Source: Quillaja saponaria (lineage: Eukaryota > Streptophyta > Magnoliopsida > Fabales > Quillajaceae). From it: 64,000 nucleotides of DNA. Below the pieces are notes generated by a model. The model was not told where the DNA came from. It saw only the letters and a list, made by a program, of their open reading frames with translations, and did not search any database. A program made the translations under genes and the position numbers. Shown here in pieces: positions 1-11,227 of the stretch (position 1 is its first letter; every line of letters begins with the position of its first letter). Where the stretch lies: positions 14,392,062-14,456,061 of the forward strand of contig CM055611.1 in NCBI GenBank assembly GCA_029379385.1, given 5' to 3'.

Positions 1-1677
1 CATATTTTAAAAATCATAAGTACATATCTGCTGAGATTTATGTCTCATTTGTTTTCAATTAGTGTCTCAAATTGATTATATTTGGAGATGTTGTAGTATA
101 TTTCTGATAGTGCTTTGTAGTGGTCTCGTATGCGTCAATTAAGTCATTACACCCAATCCAACATTATGCTTTTCTATTTGGGGAGTATGTATACTCTGAT
201 CCTATTATTGAGAACTTATCGATGGAGGATTTAGTGGACGAGGAGGAGCAGGGACAACAGAGTCCTGGAGGTGGACCGATTTTCAAGTAGATAAAGGAAG
301 AGCTTGTAGTGGAGGTTCTTATGGTGGAGCTTGTATTAGAGGAGGTGGTAGAGTAGGAGATGGAGCCTATGGAGAAGGATCCTGTGCAAGATCCATTCTG
401 GGATAACAACTGGGTACAGATCGAGGTCGTGGAACCTAACGTGGTCATGGTAGACTGAGTCATCATATAGGCTTATTTTGGCATGGGTGTCCAGTGAGAC
501 TATGATTGCATATGTTTGGTCAAGTCTACTATTTAGATTTGAGTGGGCTACCGGGTTATTATATTTATGATGTCGGAGTTTCAAGTGGAAATATGCTTAC
601 TTGTTATGTTTTTATGGATCATAGAATCTTAGTGTAGCTATCCCTGATCCCATATTCACGATCCACTACTTGTTATTATGGTTATTTAGACGGTCTGTAT
701 TTTGTAAGTCTTAAATACAGGTTAAGACATTTTAGTTGTATATGTGGTTTAGTGATGAATAAAGAGGTTCACTTTTGAAAGTTCTTATACATCCATTATC
801 ATGCGTACATAGGTATTTTGTAATGGCCAACAGGTTTTTATTTTAATTTTGAGCTAAATGGTTCCACTATATTAAAATGATGATTTCCGTTGTGTATGTC
901 TGGTTATCTTGAGACTTGGTATATTTTGCCCATAACTTATACTGTGGTAGATCTGAGTTTGATTGTGTGTAACATTTTCTGTATATTATTTGGATATTGG
1001 TGATATTATTAATAGTTATCATATGATAGTATACAAGGGTGTTACAATATACTTATGATCCTGAAGCATAACTGCTAGAGAAAAGAAAGTTTGTCTCTTT
1101 AACTAACGTAAAACTCTTGTTCTTGAATTTCATTACTTTCATTCCATGTTGTTGTATTCAAAATGACATTACAGATATCTAATTTTATTTTATTTTTTTT
1201 CAACACAAATTCGAAAGATATTCAATAACTTTACCTTCACTTGTTACTCACCAATCGTTTGTTCCCGTTCATATATGTTTTACCAGGTCTTATAAAACGC
1301 CGGTCTGCTTCCTCAATTTCTAATATTGGTTCCAATATTTTTGCAGTCGATCCTACTTATTTTTGCACTAACTATATTCTAAGATATACCCAATAAGCTC
1401 AATGAATAGGGCACCTATACTTACTAAACTAACAGTTTTGAATACTGAAGGCCATCCCATTTTTTTCCTTTTCTCGATACAAAAATTGACAAAATTCTTG
1501 GTCTCTTGCAATCTTCATATCTGTCTACCATTGTTATCTATTTTGTACAATAAAATCTAATTTTAAAAATTAGAGAGAGAAAATTTAGAAAACTACAAAT
1601 AGAATTTGAGAATGGTGTGAAAATTAGAGATGGAATTTGGGTTTATAGAATTAGGAAAAAATAAAAATTCAAAAGTA
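1..1677. other. No confident gene; acidic/Gly-rich remnant near left edge
   Basis: No gene can be supported here. Around 165-460 on the + strand there is a purine-rich stretch that reads as acidic residues in one frame and glycine-rich in another, with several stops. It could be the tail of a transposon protein cut by the window edge. A short motif near 1037-1050 (AAGGGTGTTACAA) is reminiscent of LTR ends in plant gypsy elements, but no partner was found. The remainder is AT-rich without recognisable domains. Confidence 0.3.
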
Positions 1678-1994
1678 GCCCATTTATCGGCTACGAATTA
1701 GGGCCAACTAATTCAGTTTGTTGCTTAATGATGTTGAACTTGCCCTACAACACATATATTCTAAATTGTAGTTAAATTGAATTTAGAAAGTATAAATTTA
1801 AAAAGATATTAACACTTCCAACAACAATTTTAGCTTTCGGGTCAATATATTGACCTCCCTTCATGTGCATCTTGTTGAAAAAATCTACTTTGGTAGGTTT
1901 TCTTCCAAGTTCATTCTCCTATAGGAAAACAAATAGGATTATTAATCAACCGCTAATATTTATTTTAAATACTTTAATCATAAATACTACGTAT

Positions 1995-2290
1995 CAAGTA
2001 CTCCTAATGGACGACGACATTAACCGAATAATCTACACTATGAATCATCTCTCCCGCAGCTTGTCTATTATCATAATGGACCTCCAACTTATTCTGCCAC
2101 TCCTCAGAGGCCCACATGTCACAGAACTCTTTAGTATTGTTGAAGAATCCGATATAGGCGTCGTTGCTGCTTCCACTCTTGTGTTCAAGCATATACTAGC
2201 CTACAATCTCCTCGTAATTTGTGAAAAACGTTTGAAAGGCGCCTCGCAAATAATTTATCAAACACCTCCCTAGATTTTGCTAATTCAACG
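1995..2290 (-). pseudogene. Transposase_24 (Ptta/En/Spm)-like remnant
   Basis: On the minus strand the sequence encodes a stretch reading FCDMWASEEWQNK and then NRQAAGE. This resembles the conserved 'W..lCd.waSeeWq..s..Nk.NR' core of the plant Ptta/En/Spm transposase domain found in CACTA elements. Upstream code (to about 2290) is present but needs a frame change and contains a stop, so no full protein can be made. The same segment occurs at 5560-5780 with different substitutions. The family call is from memory of the motif and was not searched. Confidence 0.5.
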
Positions 2291-2789
2291 AGGGTGGAAA
2301 ACCTATAATGCAACTATGCACACCAAAACAAAAATATTAATATGTTAGTTACTCACAATATATAAGGAGGAAACTTAATTCAAAGTTTTTGAGAAACTCG
2401 CCATAAAATCGTCATAAAACATCTATTTCACGAGCACTGGCTACTGCAATCAGAGAGTGATAGCTTCAAGAAGGTGGTTCCTAACTATCCAGGACACTGA
2501 AGTGGTGATTTCATTATGCCCCACGAATGCCCTTCAAGAAAAGTTATAAATTTTAATATTTAGTATCAATAAATACTTACATAACCAATAAATAACAAAA
2601 CTTTGTTAAATTCACCAATCTCCGGTCAATCGAATCACTTAACAGTCCTTCTCACTGTTAATGGGGGCTATATTTTACTAGGGCCTTAGCATGCTTCGCC
2701 GTGCTACTCGTCCCCTAAGTGTTTGCAACTCCTACAAGAAATAAAGTGTTAATATTTACACATAAATGAAATTAATCTTGGGAAATAAA

Positions 2790-3165
2790 ATAATTGATCA
2801 AAATTTACTAAAAACCTACCACATACACATCAGCAACACTTTTTGTACTGGATGTGATAGCTGGATATCGGAGGGAGTGGATAGAGTAACAAAGGACTAG
2901 GAGCTGTAATAGCCTCTAAAGAAGGCCTACCTATTGGGATCGAGGTATAATCAACTGCAGCCATAATTGAGGATTAATTATTAAATATGATGTTATAAAA
3001 CTATTAATTAGTATACGTCATAATAAATTGAAATAGTTAATAAACACAATATTATCTGATGGACCCGTAGGTTCTCCGATGATCTCATGTGCTCCTCCAA
3101 CAAAAATACGCACGCCTTTCAAGAGACCTCCTCCTCCTTTTACTGGCATATTGAAATAACGAAAT
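2790..3165 (-). pseudogene. Second conserved block of CACTA-associated code
   Basis: Two blocks (about 2800-2965 and 3060-3165, minus strand) are conserved in all three copies in the window (also at 6340-6640 and, inverted, at 63650-63960). In the right-edge copy one frame reads SDTPTIPSGRKSVADVYD. A glycine-rich start (MPVKGGGG) is seen at about 3145. Spacing with GT/AG-like boundaries suggests two former exons of the transposon gene. I do not recognise the domain and no copy is open throughout. Confidence 0.35.
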
Positions 3166-3364
3166 TAAAATGCGCAAAAGATGTATCCAGAGAACAGAGA
3201 GAAATGTCATTGATTTATCAACTAATTGCACCAAAAGCATACTACTTAGTCGAATGTGTATTGCTTTCCTAAATTGTTCACTTTAAATAATTCAAGGATT
3301 ATTATCAAATGTATTCAACTCATTTGTATTAATCCTTAAACGAGATTCTTAAGAGTCTTTTAGG

Positions 3365-3402
3365 TGAATGTGAATGTGCATGTGCATGTGCATGTGCATG
3401 TG
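3365..3402. repeat. Microsatellite (ATGTGC)n
   Basis: Short perfect hexamer run GCATGTGCATGTGCATGTG preceded by imperfect units. The related copy B has only a trace of it near 6824-6840, so the expansion is private to copy A. Confidence 0.85.
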
Positions 3403-3661
3403 GTATGATTGAAGGTTCCAAATAAAGTATTTATAGGTAGCTTGCTGCTTAAATAAAAAATAATTAACACAATAAGCACTATATACAATTAGTACGAAAA
3501 AATAAATATAGAAGGCATAGGTCTTTGGCTTTTGATAAGAAAAGTAATAAGAAAGGTGAGTTTTAGTTCAAATTGCTTCATCTTACAAAGAAGAGTGTAA
3601 CCAACTTTCTAACTTTGAATAGTGACTGTAACTTCACCCACACATGAGGAAGATTATGTTA

Positions 3662-4649
3662 CGCATAACTCCTATGTTCACCCATTTGGAACTAATTCTA
3701 AGTGGTCAATGACTCTATGCCCAATTTAAAGAGGTGCTACTACCAATTATTAGAGAAAACTTACATAGTGCTAATATCAATTGCTCTTATTACCATTGCT
3801 ACCAAATTTGATATTGTTAATTTATATTTAAGGTCAGAAACCATTTTGTAATCTCATCAAATCGTTTAAGTTTTGGAGTTGAGTGGTCATTTAATGCTGG
3901 CCCACTAGAGGGGTTGAATTGTTTGATCGTTAAGATGCTATTCTTTTCAAAACTTTTTGGCTTTTGAAGAATTAAAATAAAGTGCAAGGAAAACATAAAG
4001 CAGTAGAGAAATTGAAGCAGAGACACTATGTTTCTATAGTGATTCACTAGAAATCCCTGCCTAGTCCACTACCTAAGTCATAACTTAGGTGTTTCACTAT
4101 CACTGATCTTTCTGACTTAGGGAATCAGCTACACTTTACAACTAACTAAAATTCCAGGTATCAATCACTCAACTCTGTTCTGCAGAACATAAAAGTTATC
4201 AAACTTGTTTTTTCCTCGCAAGGAAGAACACATATAATACTAAGTGTATAAAGATACTCAGTCACAAAGTCATATGGCTTTGGATGAGTTTACAATAAAG
4301 CATAATATGTAAAAGTTTTAGCTCTTTTCTAACATAAAATGTTTGTGGCTGAAAATAATATAGTATGAAACGGATTAGTAGATTTCTTTTTTTAATCAAT
4401 ATATTGTGAATTCAGTCTCTTTACTTTCTTCTTTTGAGCTCTTCAAACTCCTAGGTCATACTGGCTTAGTAGCCATTTCTCAGTAGGAAAGACACGGTAG
4501 AAAGGTTTAGCTTGAAGTTATACAAACCACAAGTCATTTTCATTTAATGACTGCAGATAGATATCCAATATGATATAAATGGGTATTGTACATGTTTTGC
4601 TTACTTGCTTTTACTCAGAATTTTTGTGATGATGATCATTAATGCGCTA
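3662..4649. other. Insertion or unique segment inside copy A; no gene seen
   Basis: Copies A and B align on both sides of this segment, but copy B has only about 150 bp here (7110-7262). No long reading frame or domain is visible. It may be a non-autonomous element inserted into copy A, but I could not find clear terminal repeats or a target duplication. Confidence 0.3.
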
Positions 4650-4679
4650 GATAGTTGCTGACATTTTTGTTTACCTACA

Positions 4680-4905
4680 TACTGATGTGAAGTACGAAAT
4701 GCGTCAATTTATAGTGATGCACTGTATATAACACATATCGTAAATATACACCAATTTTATGCCCGCGTGTATAGTGACATAACATAGCAAAACCTGTGTT
4801 ATAAGTATTTACTAATTTTATTTGCACGTGTGCAAGTTCAATTTATAATCACACATTATATCCAACACCAGTTTTATTCAACCCCAAGAATGTGCCAGTA
4901 CTCCC
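4680..4905. repeat. Subterminal-type tandem repeats, array 1
   Basis: About three imperfect units of ~70-75 bp. Each contains the core ATAGTGAC or ATAATCAC, then a CCAACACC-GTTGTAAAT-like stretch, then CACTAATTTTA and a CACGTGTGCA-like stretch. The same unit recurs at 7305-7535 and 7885-8075. Arrays of short repeats next to the ends are a known hallmark of CACTA elements, where they bind the transposase. Confidence 0.6.
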
Positions 4906-5559
4906 GCATTATCAAACAAATGTGTATTTTATTGCTTTTTCCTGTGAAGCCTCATTTTTCAAAGTTAACTAGCCTAAATAATTAACCTAAGCAAACATTC
5001 ATGTATTAAATATTTACTTACAATAAATGGTGGGGGATGAAGTAGCACCATGAGATTAAGATATTCATGTATTACATATACGACTTACTCTATTAGTTGT
5101 AGGAAGTCGCGTGTCATGGAAAATGATGGTGGATGTGCCAATGTAGTGCCAATGCTCTTGACGCTGCTTGAGCTAGTCTGGATCTGCGAAGAATCAATGC
5201 ACCCTCTGAACCTATATACGTAATCGTGCTTGTTTGCATCGATTGCATTAGCCTATAAAGCATCCCCCTTTATCGACTACGACTTATGGCCACTAATTAA
5301 GTTTGCTAGCTTAATGGTGTTGAACTTTCCCTACAATACATAAATTCTAAATTGTAGTTACATTGAATTTAGAAAGTATAAATTTAAAAATATGTTAACA
5401 CTTGTGGTAGTAGTTTCAACTTTTTAAGTCAGTATATTGATTTCCCTTCATGTGCATCTTGTTGAAAACCTCTATTTTGGTAGGTTTTCTTCCAAGTACT
5501 AATATTCATTTTAAATACGTCAATCGTAAATACTGAGTATCAAGTGCCCCACATGGACA

Positions 5560-5780
5560 ACAATATTGACCGAACAATCTACACTGTGAGCCATCTCTCT
5601 CACTGCTTGTCTATTATCACAATGGACATTCGACTTATTCTGCCAATCCTCAGTGGCCCACATTTTTGCTCGTACTGTTGATTAATCCAATATAGGTGTC
5701 GTTGCTGCTTCCATTCTTGTGTGCAAGCAGATAATAGCCTACAATCTGCCAACTATTGGAAAACATCTAAAAGGCACCTA
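5560..5780 (-). pseudogene. Transposase_24-like remnant in copy B
   Basis: Nucleotide homologue of 1995-2290. The tryptophan-rich core is still recognisable (MWATEDWQNK on the minus strand around 5640-5665), but flanking frames are interrupted. It supports that the duplicated unit was a DNA transposon coding region rather than host sequence. Confidence 0.45.
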
Positions 5781-7304
5781 ATAGATAGTTTATCAAACAC
5801 CTCCCTAGATCTTGCTATTTTGGCAAAGGTGGACAACCTATTATAGCTCAACTATACAGACCAAAATCAAAATATTAATATGTTTGCTACTCACAATATA
5901 TAAGGAGGAAAACATAATTCAAAATTTTTAAGGAACTCACCATAAAATTGTCATAACACATCAATTTTCAAAGGCGAAGGGTACTGCGAGAAAAGAGGGA
6001 TAGCTTCAAAAAGGTGGTTCCTAGCTATCTAGGACATCGTAGTGGCAATCTTATTATGCTCCACGAATGCTCTGCAAAAAAAGTTATAAATTTTCAATAG
6101 TTAGTATTCATAAGTACTTAACATTACCAATAAATGACATAATTTTGTTAAATTCACCAATCTCTGGAAATTTGTATCACAAGACACTCTCCTTAACGTC
6201 ATGGAGGCTATGTTTTATTTGGTCCTCTAGCATGCTTCGTCGTGATACTCGTCGCCTGTGTGTTTACAACTCCTACAAGAAATGAAGTGTTAATATTCAC
6301 ACATAAATGAAATGAAGTTTGGAAAATAAAATAATTGATCAAAACTCACTAATAACCAATATCATACACATCAACAACACTTTTTCTACCAGATTTCTTA
6401 GTTAGAGTACCAGAGGGAGAGGATGGAGTAACAGAGGGCTAAGAGTTGTAATAGCCTCTAAATAAGGCATACCTATTGCAATCGAGACAAAATCAACATC
6501 AGCCATACCTGACGAATAGTTATTAATTGTGATTTTAGAAAATTATTAATTAATACACGACATAATTATTAAATATGCATGCCTTTCGATGGACATCCTC
6601 CTCTTCTGACCGGCATACTGAAATAACAGAATTCAAATATGCAATAAATGCACCCGGAGAACAGAGAGACATGTCACCGATATATCAACCAAGTGCACGA
6701 AAAATTAAGCATTCTATTGAGTTGATTAATGTGTATTGCTTTTTTAAACTGTTCACTTTGGATAATTCAACTCATTTGTAATGATCCTTAAAGGAGAATC
6801 TAAGAGTTTTTTTTTAAGTAAATGCACATGAAATGTGCATATAATTGAATATTCCAAATAAAGTATATATAGGTAGCTAGCCTTAACTAAAACATAATTA
6901 ACACAATAAGCACTCTATACAATTGGTATAGAAAAATAATAATAATAAATAAATAAATATAGAAAGAGTAGGCCATTCGCTTTTGATACTTAATAAGAAA
7001 GGTGGGTTTTAGTTCAAATTGCTTCAATCCTACAAAGAAAAGTGCAATCAACTTTCTAACTTTGGAAAGTGACTGTAACTTCATCCATACACGAGGAAGA
7101 TTATGTTATTATATATACAAACGATTGAATACTCGTCCTCTCTACAAACTTAGGTATAATATAGGTTGGTAAATTATCAATTTGTTTAGGTCAATGCTTG
7201 GTAAATGTGAAAGTTGAGTGAAGTGGTACAGAATGGTTACATCCTTAAAATAGTATGTGTTGTGCGCTTGACAGCTGTTGATATTTTTATTTTCCTATGT
7301 ACTG

Positions 7305-7535
7305 ATGAGAGCACGAAATGTGCCAATTTATAGTGACACACTCTATGTAACTCATATTGTAAATATACAATAATTTCATTCTCACGTGTACACGATTAAC
7401 TTATAGTGACGCACCATATCCAACGCATATGTTATATGTATTCACCAATTTTATTTCCAAGCGTGCAAAGTCAATTTATAATCACACATCGTATACAGCA
7501 CCAGTGTCGTAAAAATTCACTAATTTCAATTTTAA
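7305..7535. repeat. Subterminal-type tandem repeats, array 2
   Basis: Three imperfect units of the same ~70-75 bp family as array 1, each with TTATAGTGAC or TTATAATCAC cores. It belongs to copy B and ends directly before the RNase exon copy at 7553. Confidence 0.6.
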
Positions 7536-7552
7536 CAGTTGTTTTCCTACTG

Positions 7553-7755
7553 AACATTACTTTATAATGATATGTGTAACTTTTGGCCTAATCTTGATGA
7601 ACGTAACCATAGATTTTGGAACCATGAGTGGAAGAAACACGGGCATGCACTGGAATGCTGCCACAGATTTATTTCGATTTTGTTATCAAGGCATACAGAA
7701 CATTACCACCTCTCCTAAAAAATTTAAAACCAAGTATGTAAAATGTATATTTAAT
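7553..7755 (+). pseudogene. Truncated copy of T2/S-RNase exon 2
   Basis: Close nucleotide match to exon 2 of the downstream RNase (9337-9511) and the first bases of its second intron; the donor GTATGTAAAAT is at 7734. The second catalytic motif survives (FWNHEWKKHG), but one base is deleted just after the HG, which shifts the frame and leads to a stop. Exons 1 and 3 were not found nearby, so it cannot make an RNase. It lies between subterminal arrays 2 and 3, which suggests capture or carry-over by the CACTA-derived repeats; a plain tandem duplication later broken up by transposons is the alternative. Confidence 0.85.
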
Positions 7756-7884
7756 AAGATGAAGCATATTACTTTGATCCCCACCTTGGTGATGATGCAT
7801 ATAAATTTTTTATGACTTCTTAATTTTAGACGAAAATATTTAATATGATGTCGGCTTGGGCAATATCAAATTTTGGACTCCACC

Positions 7885-8075
7885 CCTGTAAGACATTATA
7901 TGTAACACATGTTATAAAGATATACTAATTTAATGTGCACATGTGCACGGTCAACTTATAGTGATGCACGGTATCCAACACCTATGATATAAGTATCAAC
8001 TTATAGTGACACATCGAATCCAACACCAGTGTTGTAAATACTCACTAACTTTGCTTGCATGGTTACATGGGTAAT
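7885..8075. repeat. Subterminal-type tandem repeats, array 3
   Basis: Two to three units of the same family, with cores TTATAGTGATGCAC and TTATAGTGACACAT and the stretch CCAACACCAGTGTTGTAAAT. No transposase remnant follows it directly; it ends about 0.9 kb before the RNase start codon. Confidence 0.55.
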
Positions 8076-8930
8076 GTTTTGACTAAGCATTGTTGTTTTC
8101 TTTTGTCTAAGATACAAGGACAATGATCCTTTAGATTGAAGAAGAGGTTGAAGGGATAAATCTTCGTATAAATTAGTCGTTGAATTTTGAATATGTGTAG
8201 TAGCCATACTAAGTCTTATCCAATCACCAATACCTTTTGAGTTGAGACTCATCATTTAAGCCAATATTCAGATTATTTTTTATTACTTCATTTTGTAACA
8301 ATTGTTTTCTTAAAACTATTATTAGGATTATTGATTCCTACCAATTAGGCACCGATTAAACAACAGGCTTCTTACGTGAAAACATGTACATGGGCCTCTA
8401 ATTTTGGCTCATAACATCACTATTAGGAAATGAATTGTAGACATGAGAAATGAAATGTTTAACTCCACGAATTCAAGGATGCCTTTTTTTGTTTTCTTAC
8501 AAGATTGGAACTAGGAAGTGAACATTATTTATACGTAACTCCACGCTAATTTCTATTACTTGAGACTCTTTAATTGATTCTATTAAAGACAATGCACTTT
8601 TAATTATTTCTTCCCCTCAATTATGAATCAATTAATGATGTCTAATAATTGAACTTACTTGCTGTCATTGAACTCAATATAAATGATGTTAGTTCATTCT
8701 TTTACTTTCTTTGATTTTGTAGATTTCAGCTTTTTTATTTTATATGTAATATTCAGTTTGATGTCCTTGTCCTTGATCAAGAAAAGGTTTGTAGAGTTAG
8801 ACATAGTTTATTTTATCTTGATCATATTATCTTCAAAATCTTTTCTATCTAGTTTTGTATATGCCAAACTTGAATAGTTAATCAGATGAGCTGCTAGCTA
8901 GTATGCATGCACCTTCTTAGTTCTTCCCTT
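8076..8930. other. Upstream region of the RNase gene; no gene seen
   Basis: AT-rich sequence between the last subterminal array and the RNase promoter. No domain or long frame is supported. If the RNase is expressed in the style, this ~0.9 kb is where its specific promoter elements should be, with transposon-derived sequence beyond it. Confidence 0.4.
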
Positions 8931-8933
8931 TCC

Positions 8934-8945
8934 TTTATATATATA
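8934..8945 (+). promoter_or_regulatory. Putative TATA box of the RNase gene
   Basis: TTTATATATATA lies about 50 bp before the start codon at 8993, giving a predicted short 5' leader of roughly 20-30 nt. This is good placement for a plant TATA promoter. The start context is CTCCAATGG. Confidence 0.5.
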
Positions 8946-8992
8946 CATGTCATTGTGCTGTTTAGTTCTCCATTCACAACATTAATTCTCCA

Positions 8993-9832
8993 ATGGCACT
9001 TTTCAAAACAATCCTTGCCACCTTTCTTCTTTTCATTCTGTCATCCTATAATTCTGAAAGCCAACCAATTGTAACCTTTCATAAATTAGTACTCCAGTGG
9101 CCAAAGTCATACTGTTCTACATCACCTATAAGATCTTGCCGCAAACCACAAGAGTTTAAAATTCACGGGCTATGGCCTGTTGACAAAAATGACAAATCAA
9201 TTACATGTCAAGGAAACAATCTACCTCCTCTAGCCACGGTAAATTCAAATCATTTTCTCCCAATTACTGAGTTCTTATATATATATAGAATAAGAAAATT
9301 TTCTAACCTCTCTTTTTGCAGCTACAAAAATGGTCATTTTATAATGATTTGGTTAAATATTGGCCTAATCTTGATGGAGATAACTATCGATTTTGGAAAT
9401 ACGAGTGGAAGAAACATGGGGCGTGCAGTGGAATGCTGCCACAAATTTATTTCAATTTTGCTATCAACGCATACATAACATTACCACCTCTCCGACAAAA
9501 TTTAAATCCACGTATGTAAAATATATATCTTTTTATTGCATTTCATATCTCTTACTTTCCATCAATGTCGTAAATATTTAACATTAGTAGTGTTTGTCTG
9601 TTTCGCAGCAATTCAACCAGGAGGCAGTTACACCCTTGATCTCCTTCATACTAAATCTTCAAGTATATATCACAGAAATGTTGAGATTAATTGCAACCGC
9701 AAAAGTGCTCACCCCCAATTTCTTGAAGTGTTTATCTGCTTTGACCTACGAGGATCCGGTTATCAATGCCCCAGCAATTTTGGGTTTTCATGCCCGACAA
9801 ATCATAGTTTATCAGTTGCATTTCCTAATTAG
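8993..9832 (+). CDS. Ribonuclease T2, S-RNase-like (three exons)
   Basis: Secreted RNase of the T2 family, which cleaves RNA through a 2',3'-cyclic phosphate. Exons are 8993-9238, 9322-9511 and 9609-9832, with GT-AG introns of 83 and 97 bp. They join in frame to 219 aa with stop TAG. Residues 1-24 look like a signal peptide. The catalytic motifs are intact: FKIHGLWP (His58) and FWKYEWKKHGACS (Glu110, His114). Eight cysteines (41, 49, 72, 117, 174, 189, 199, 207) fit the four disulfides of plant S-RNases. A conserved C-terminal FICFD follows. Lys+Arg exceed Asp+Glu (about 21 to 12), so the protein is basic like S-RNases. There is one N-glycosylation sequon (Asn210). The first intron is at the classic S-RNase intron site, in the variable region. 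A role as style self-incompatibility determinant is inference; it could be a non-S class relative. Confidence 0.9.
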
Positions 9833-9862
9833 AAAGTAATGTAAACATGAATATGGAAATTA

Positions 9863-9868
9863 AATAAA
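9863..9868 (+). promoter_or_regulatory. Candidate polyadenylation signal of the RNase gene
   Basis: AATAAA occurs 31 bp after the stop codon within an A/T-rich run, the usual kind of near-upstream element in plant 3' ends. No transcript evidence is available. Confidence 0.35.
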
Positions 9869-9989
9869 TAATACTGGCCAACAATCTATTACTATATTAT
9901 TTTTACTTGTTCTATTAAGAATTTTAAAGCAACTTGATTATTCATTTGAAGTTTATGGTAAGTATTTTTTATAGTCACCCATTTGACAT

Positions 9990-10640
9990 CAAGATACACA
10001 CTGCTTATGCAATATCAAGAGGATGCAGTCCAACACAGTACATAATCAAGCTTCAGATCTCTATTCTATAGACAAAGCTTCAACCATTATTTTTAGAATC
10101 TATTCAGATTTTTATAGGCTCATCCTATCAACTATTATACTTAATTTGTTGCCTTATTGAGTGGCAATGACAATGAATGAAAAAGACAGTACCTTGTGCT
10201 CTACAGGATAGAATTCAGACAGAAAAGGAAAAACTTGGATAAGTGATCTCATAGGTCATAATCTCATAAGTGAATACGCTGACCTCATTGATAGTTGCCA
10301 TTGCCTTACTAGCACCTCTAATGCCAACAACAGCCTACGACTGCTGCTGGTATCTGCTGAGTTGCTATCCCTTTCATTTGCTGGATCATTAAAACCTGTC
10401 TGTTGTGACCTATATATGTGTAATTAAATGAACTATTCATAGATTAACGTAAAAAATTGGAAGTTCATTTTAGACAATAGCAGGTTTCAAATAAACACTC
10501 AACAATTCATGACTTTTTCATATCTCACTACATAATTACTTGCCAACAGCACGGGATCATGTGCAATTAAATATGTTTTGATGGAGGGGTGTAATACAAA
10601 ATTTATTTTGGTAGAAGGGGACTCTCTTTCAGAAACAACA
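9990..10640 (+). repeat. Dispersed repeat, copy 1 (of 3)
   Basis: Closely matches 18675-19310 in the same orientation and, in part, 63280-63644 in the opposite orientation. Shared landmarks are the CAAGATACACAC...CTTATGCAATATCAAGAGGATG start, an AATGAATGAAAAAGACAGTACC block, and the GGTAGAAGGGGACTC end. No protein domain was recognised on either strand. Confidence 0.85.
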
Positions 10641-11227
10641 AATAAGTATCATAGACATTAATTTTCTTGACAAATTGTTTATAATAGTGTAGATGATTGT
10701 CCCTTGTACTTGTATAACAGTCACAGATGCTACCACATAAGTTGTATATATATGTTACCACCACCATGGGACGAAAGCTCAAACTACTGCAACAATAGCA
10801 AAAATACTTGAGCTATTTGGGCTTGACCTCGAGTTTTAGTGTCCTAAAGAGAAGAAGAAGAACCAACAGGTCAATGATACACATTGTCTTCAAATACTAC
10901 TCATCACAGATGGGACAGTATTCTTTAATTCAGTAATTTCTACCCATTTGCCTTCCTCTTCTCTTCAATTGAGGCTACCCCATAGTGCTCCGATGTCGAT
11001 GGTTATTCTGATAGGTTTCCAAAGAAATAAGAAACGTGCAAATTAATATTTTTAGAGAAGATTGACAACATGTGAAAGAAAAAGAAAGAAAAGCTATAAG
11101 GATCTCCCTTGCAGCAATTTATTTTAATTTTCTGTTGACTACGAATTGAAGTTTAAAAAAGGTCTAATTAATTTCTCTATGCTTAATTTTATCCTGCCCA
11201 TAGCTTGCACAGGAATACTATCTCCAT
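10641..11227. other. No gene seen
   Basis: Sequence between the dispersed repeat and the copia remnant. A (GAA)n-like stretch at about 10850-10863 is the only notable composition. It may contain the worn 3' part of the copia element, but no domain is readable. Confidence 0.3.

Larger units (their letters stand above)
1678..4920 (-). mobile_element. CACTA-derived segment, copy A
   Basis: This is the first of two tandem diverged copies (the other is 5262-7540). Shared blocks include the stretch around 1740-1920 against 5330-5500, the coding remnant at 1995-2290 against 5560-5780, the block 2770-3180 against 6310-6680, and the end block 3540-3661 against 6985-7109. Homology resumes at about 4650 (against 7262) and runs into a tandem array typical of CACTA subterminal regions. 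Copy A carries about 0.8 kb of extra sequence at 3662-4650. Assignment to CACTA rests on the transposase-like remnant and on the subterminal repeats; no CACTA terminus was located for this copy. Confidence 0.55.
5262..7540 (-). mobile_element. CACTA-derived segment, copy B
   Basis: Tandem, same-orientation copy of 1678-4920, diverged by many substitutions and small indels. It retains the transposase remnant (5560-5780), the second conserved block (6340-6640) and a subterminal repeat array (7305-7535). It lacks the ~0.8 kb extra segment of copy A. The 340 bp between the two copies (4921-5261) holds no recognisable gene. Confidence 0.55.

Noticed and set aside
164..584. Two overlapping minus-strand frames rich in Ser/Thr or His/Leu
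   Set aside because: They are the reverse reading of a purine-rich + strand stretch; composition is low-complexity and no domain is visible.
1863..2273. 136-codon + frame
   Set aside because: It is antisense to the transposase-like remnant at 1995-2290 and has no family likeness.
9316..9839. Separate short + frames over the RNase exons
   Set aside because: They are pieces or shifted readings of the spliced RNase gene; the spliced model explains the conserved motifs in one frame.
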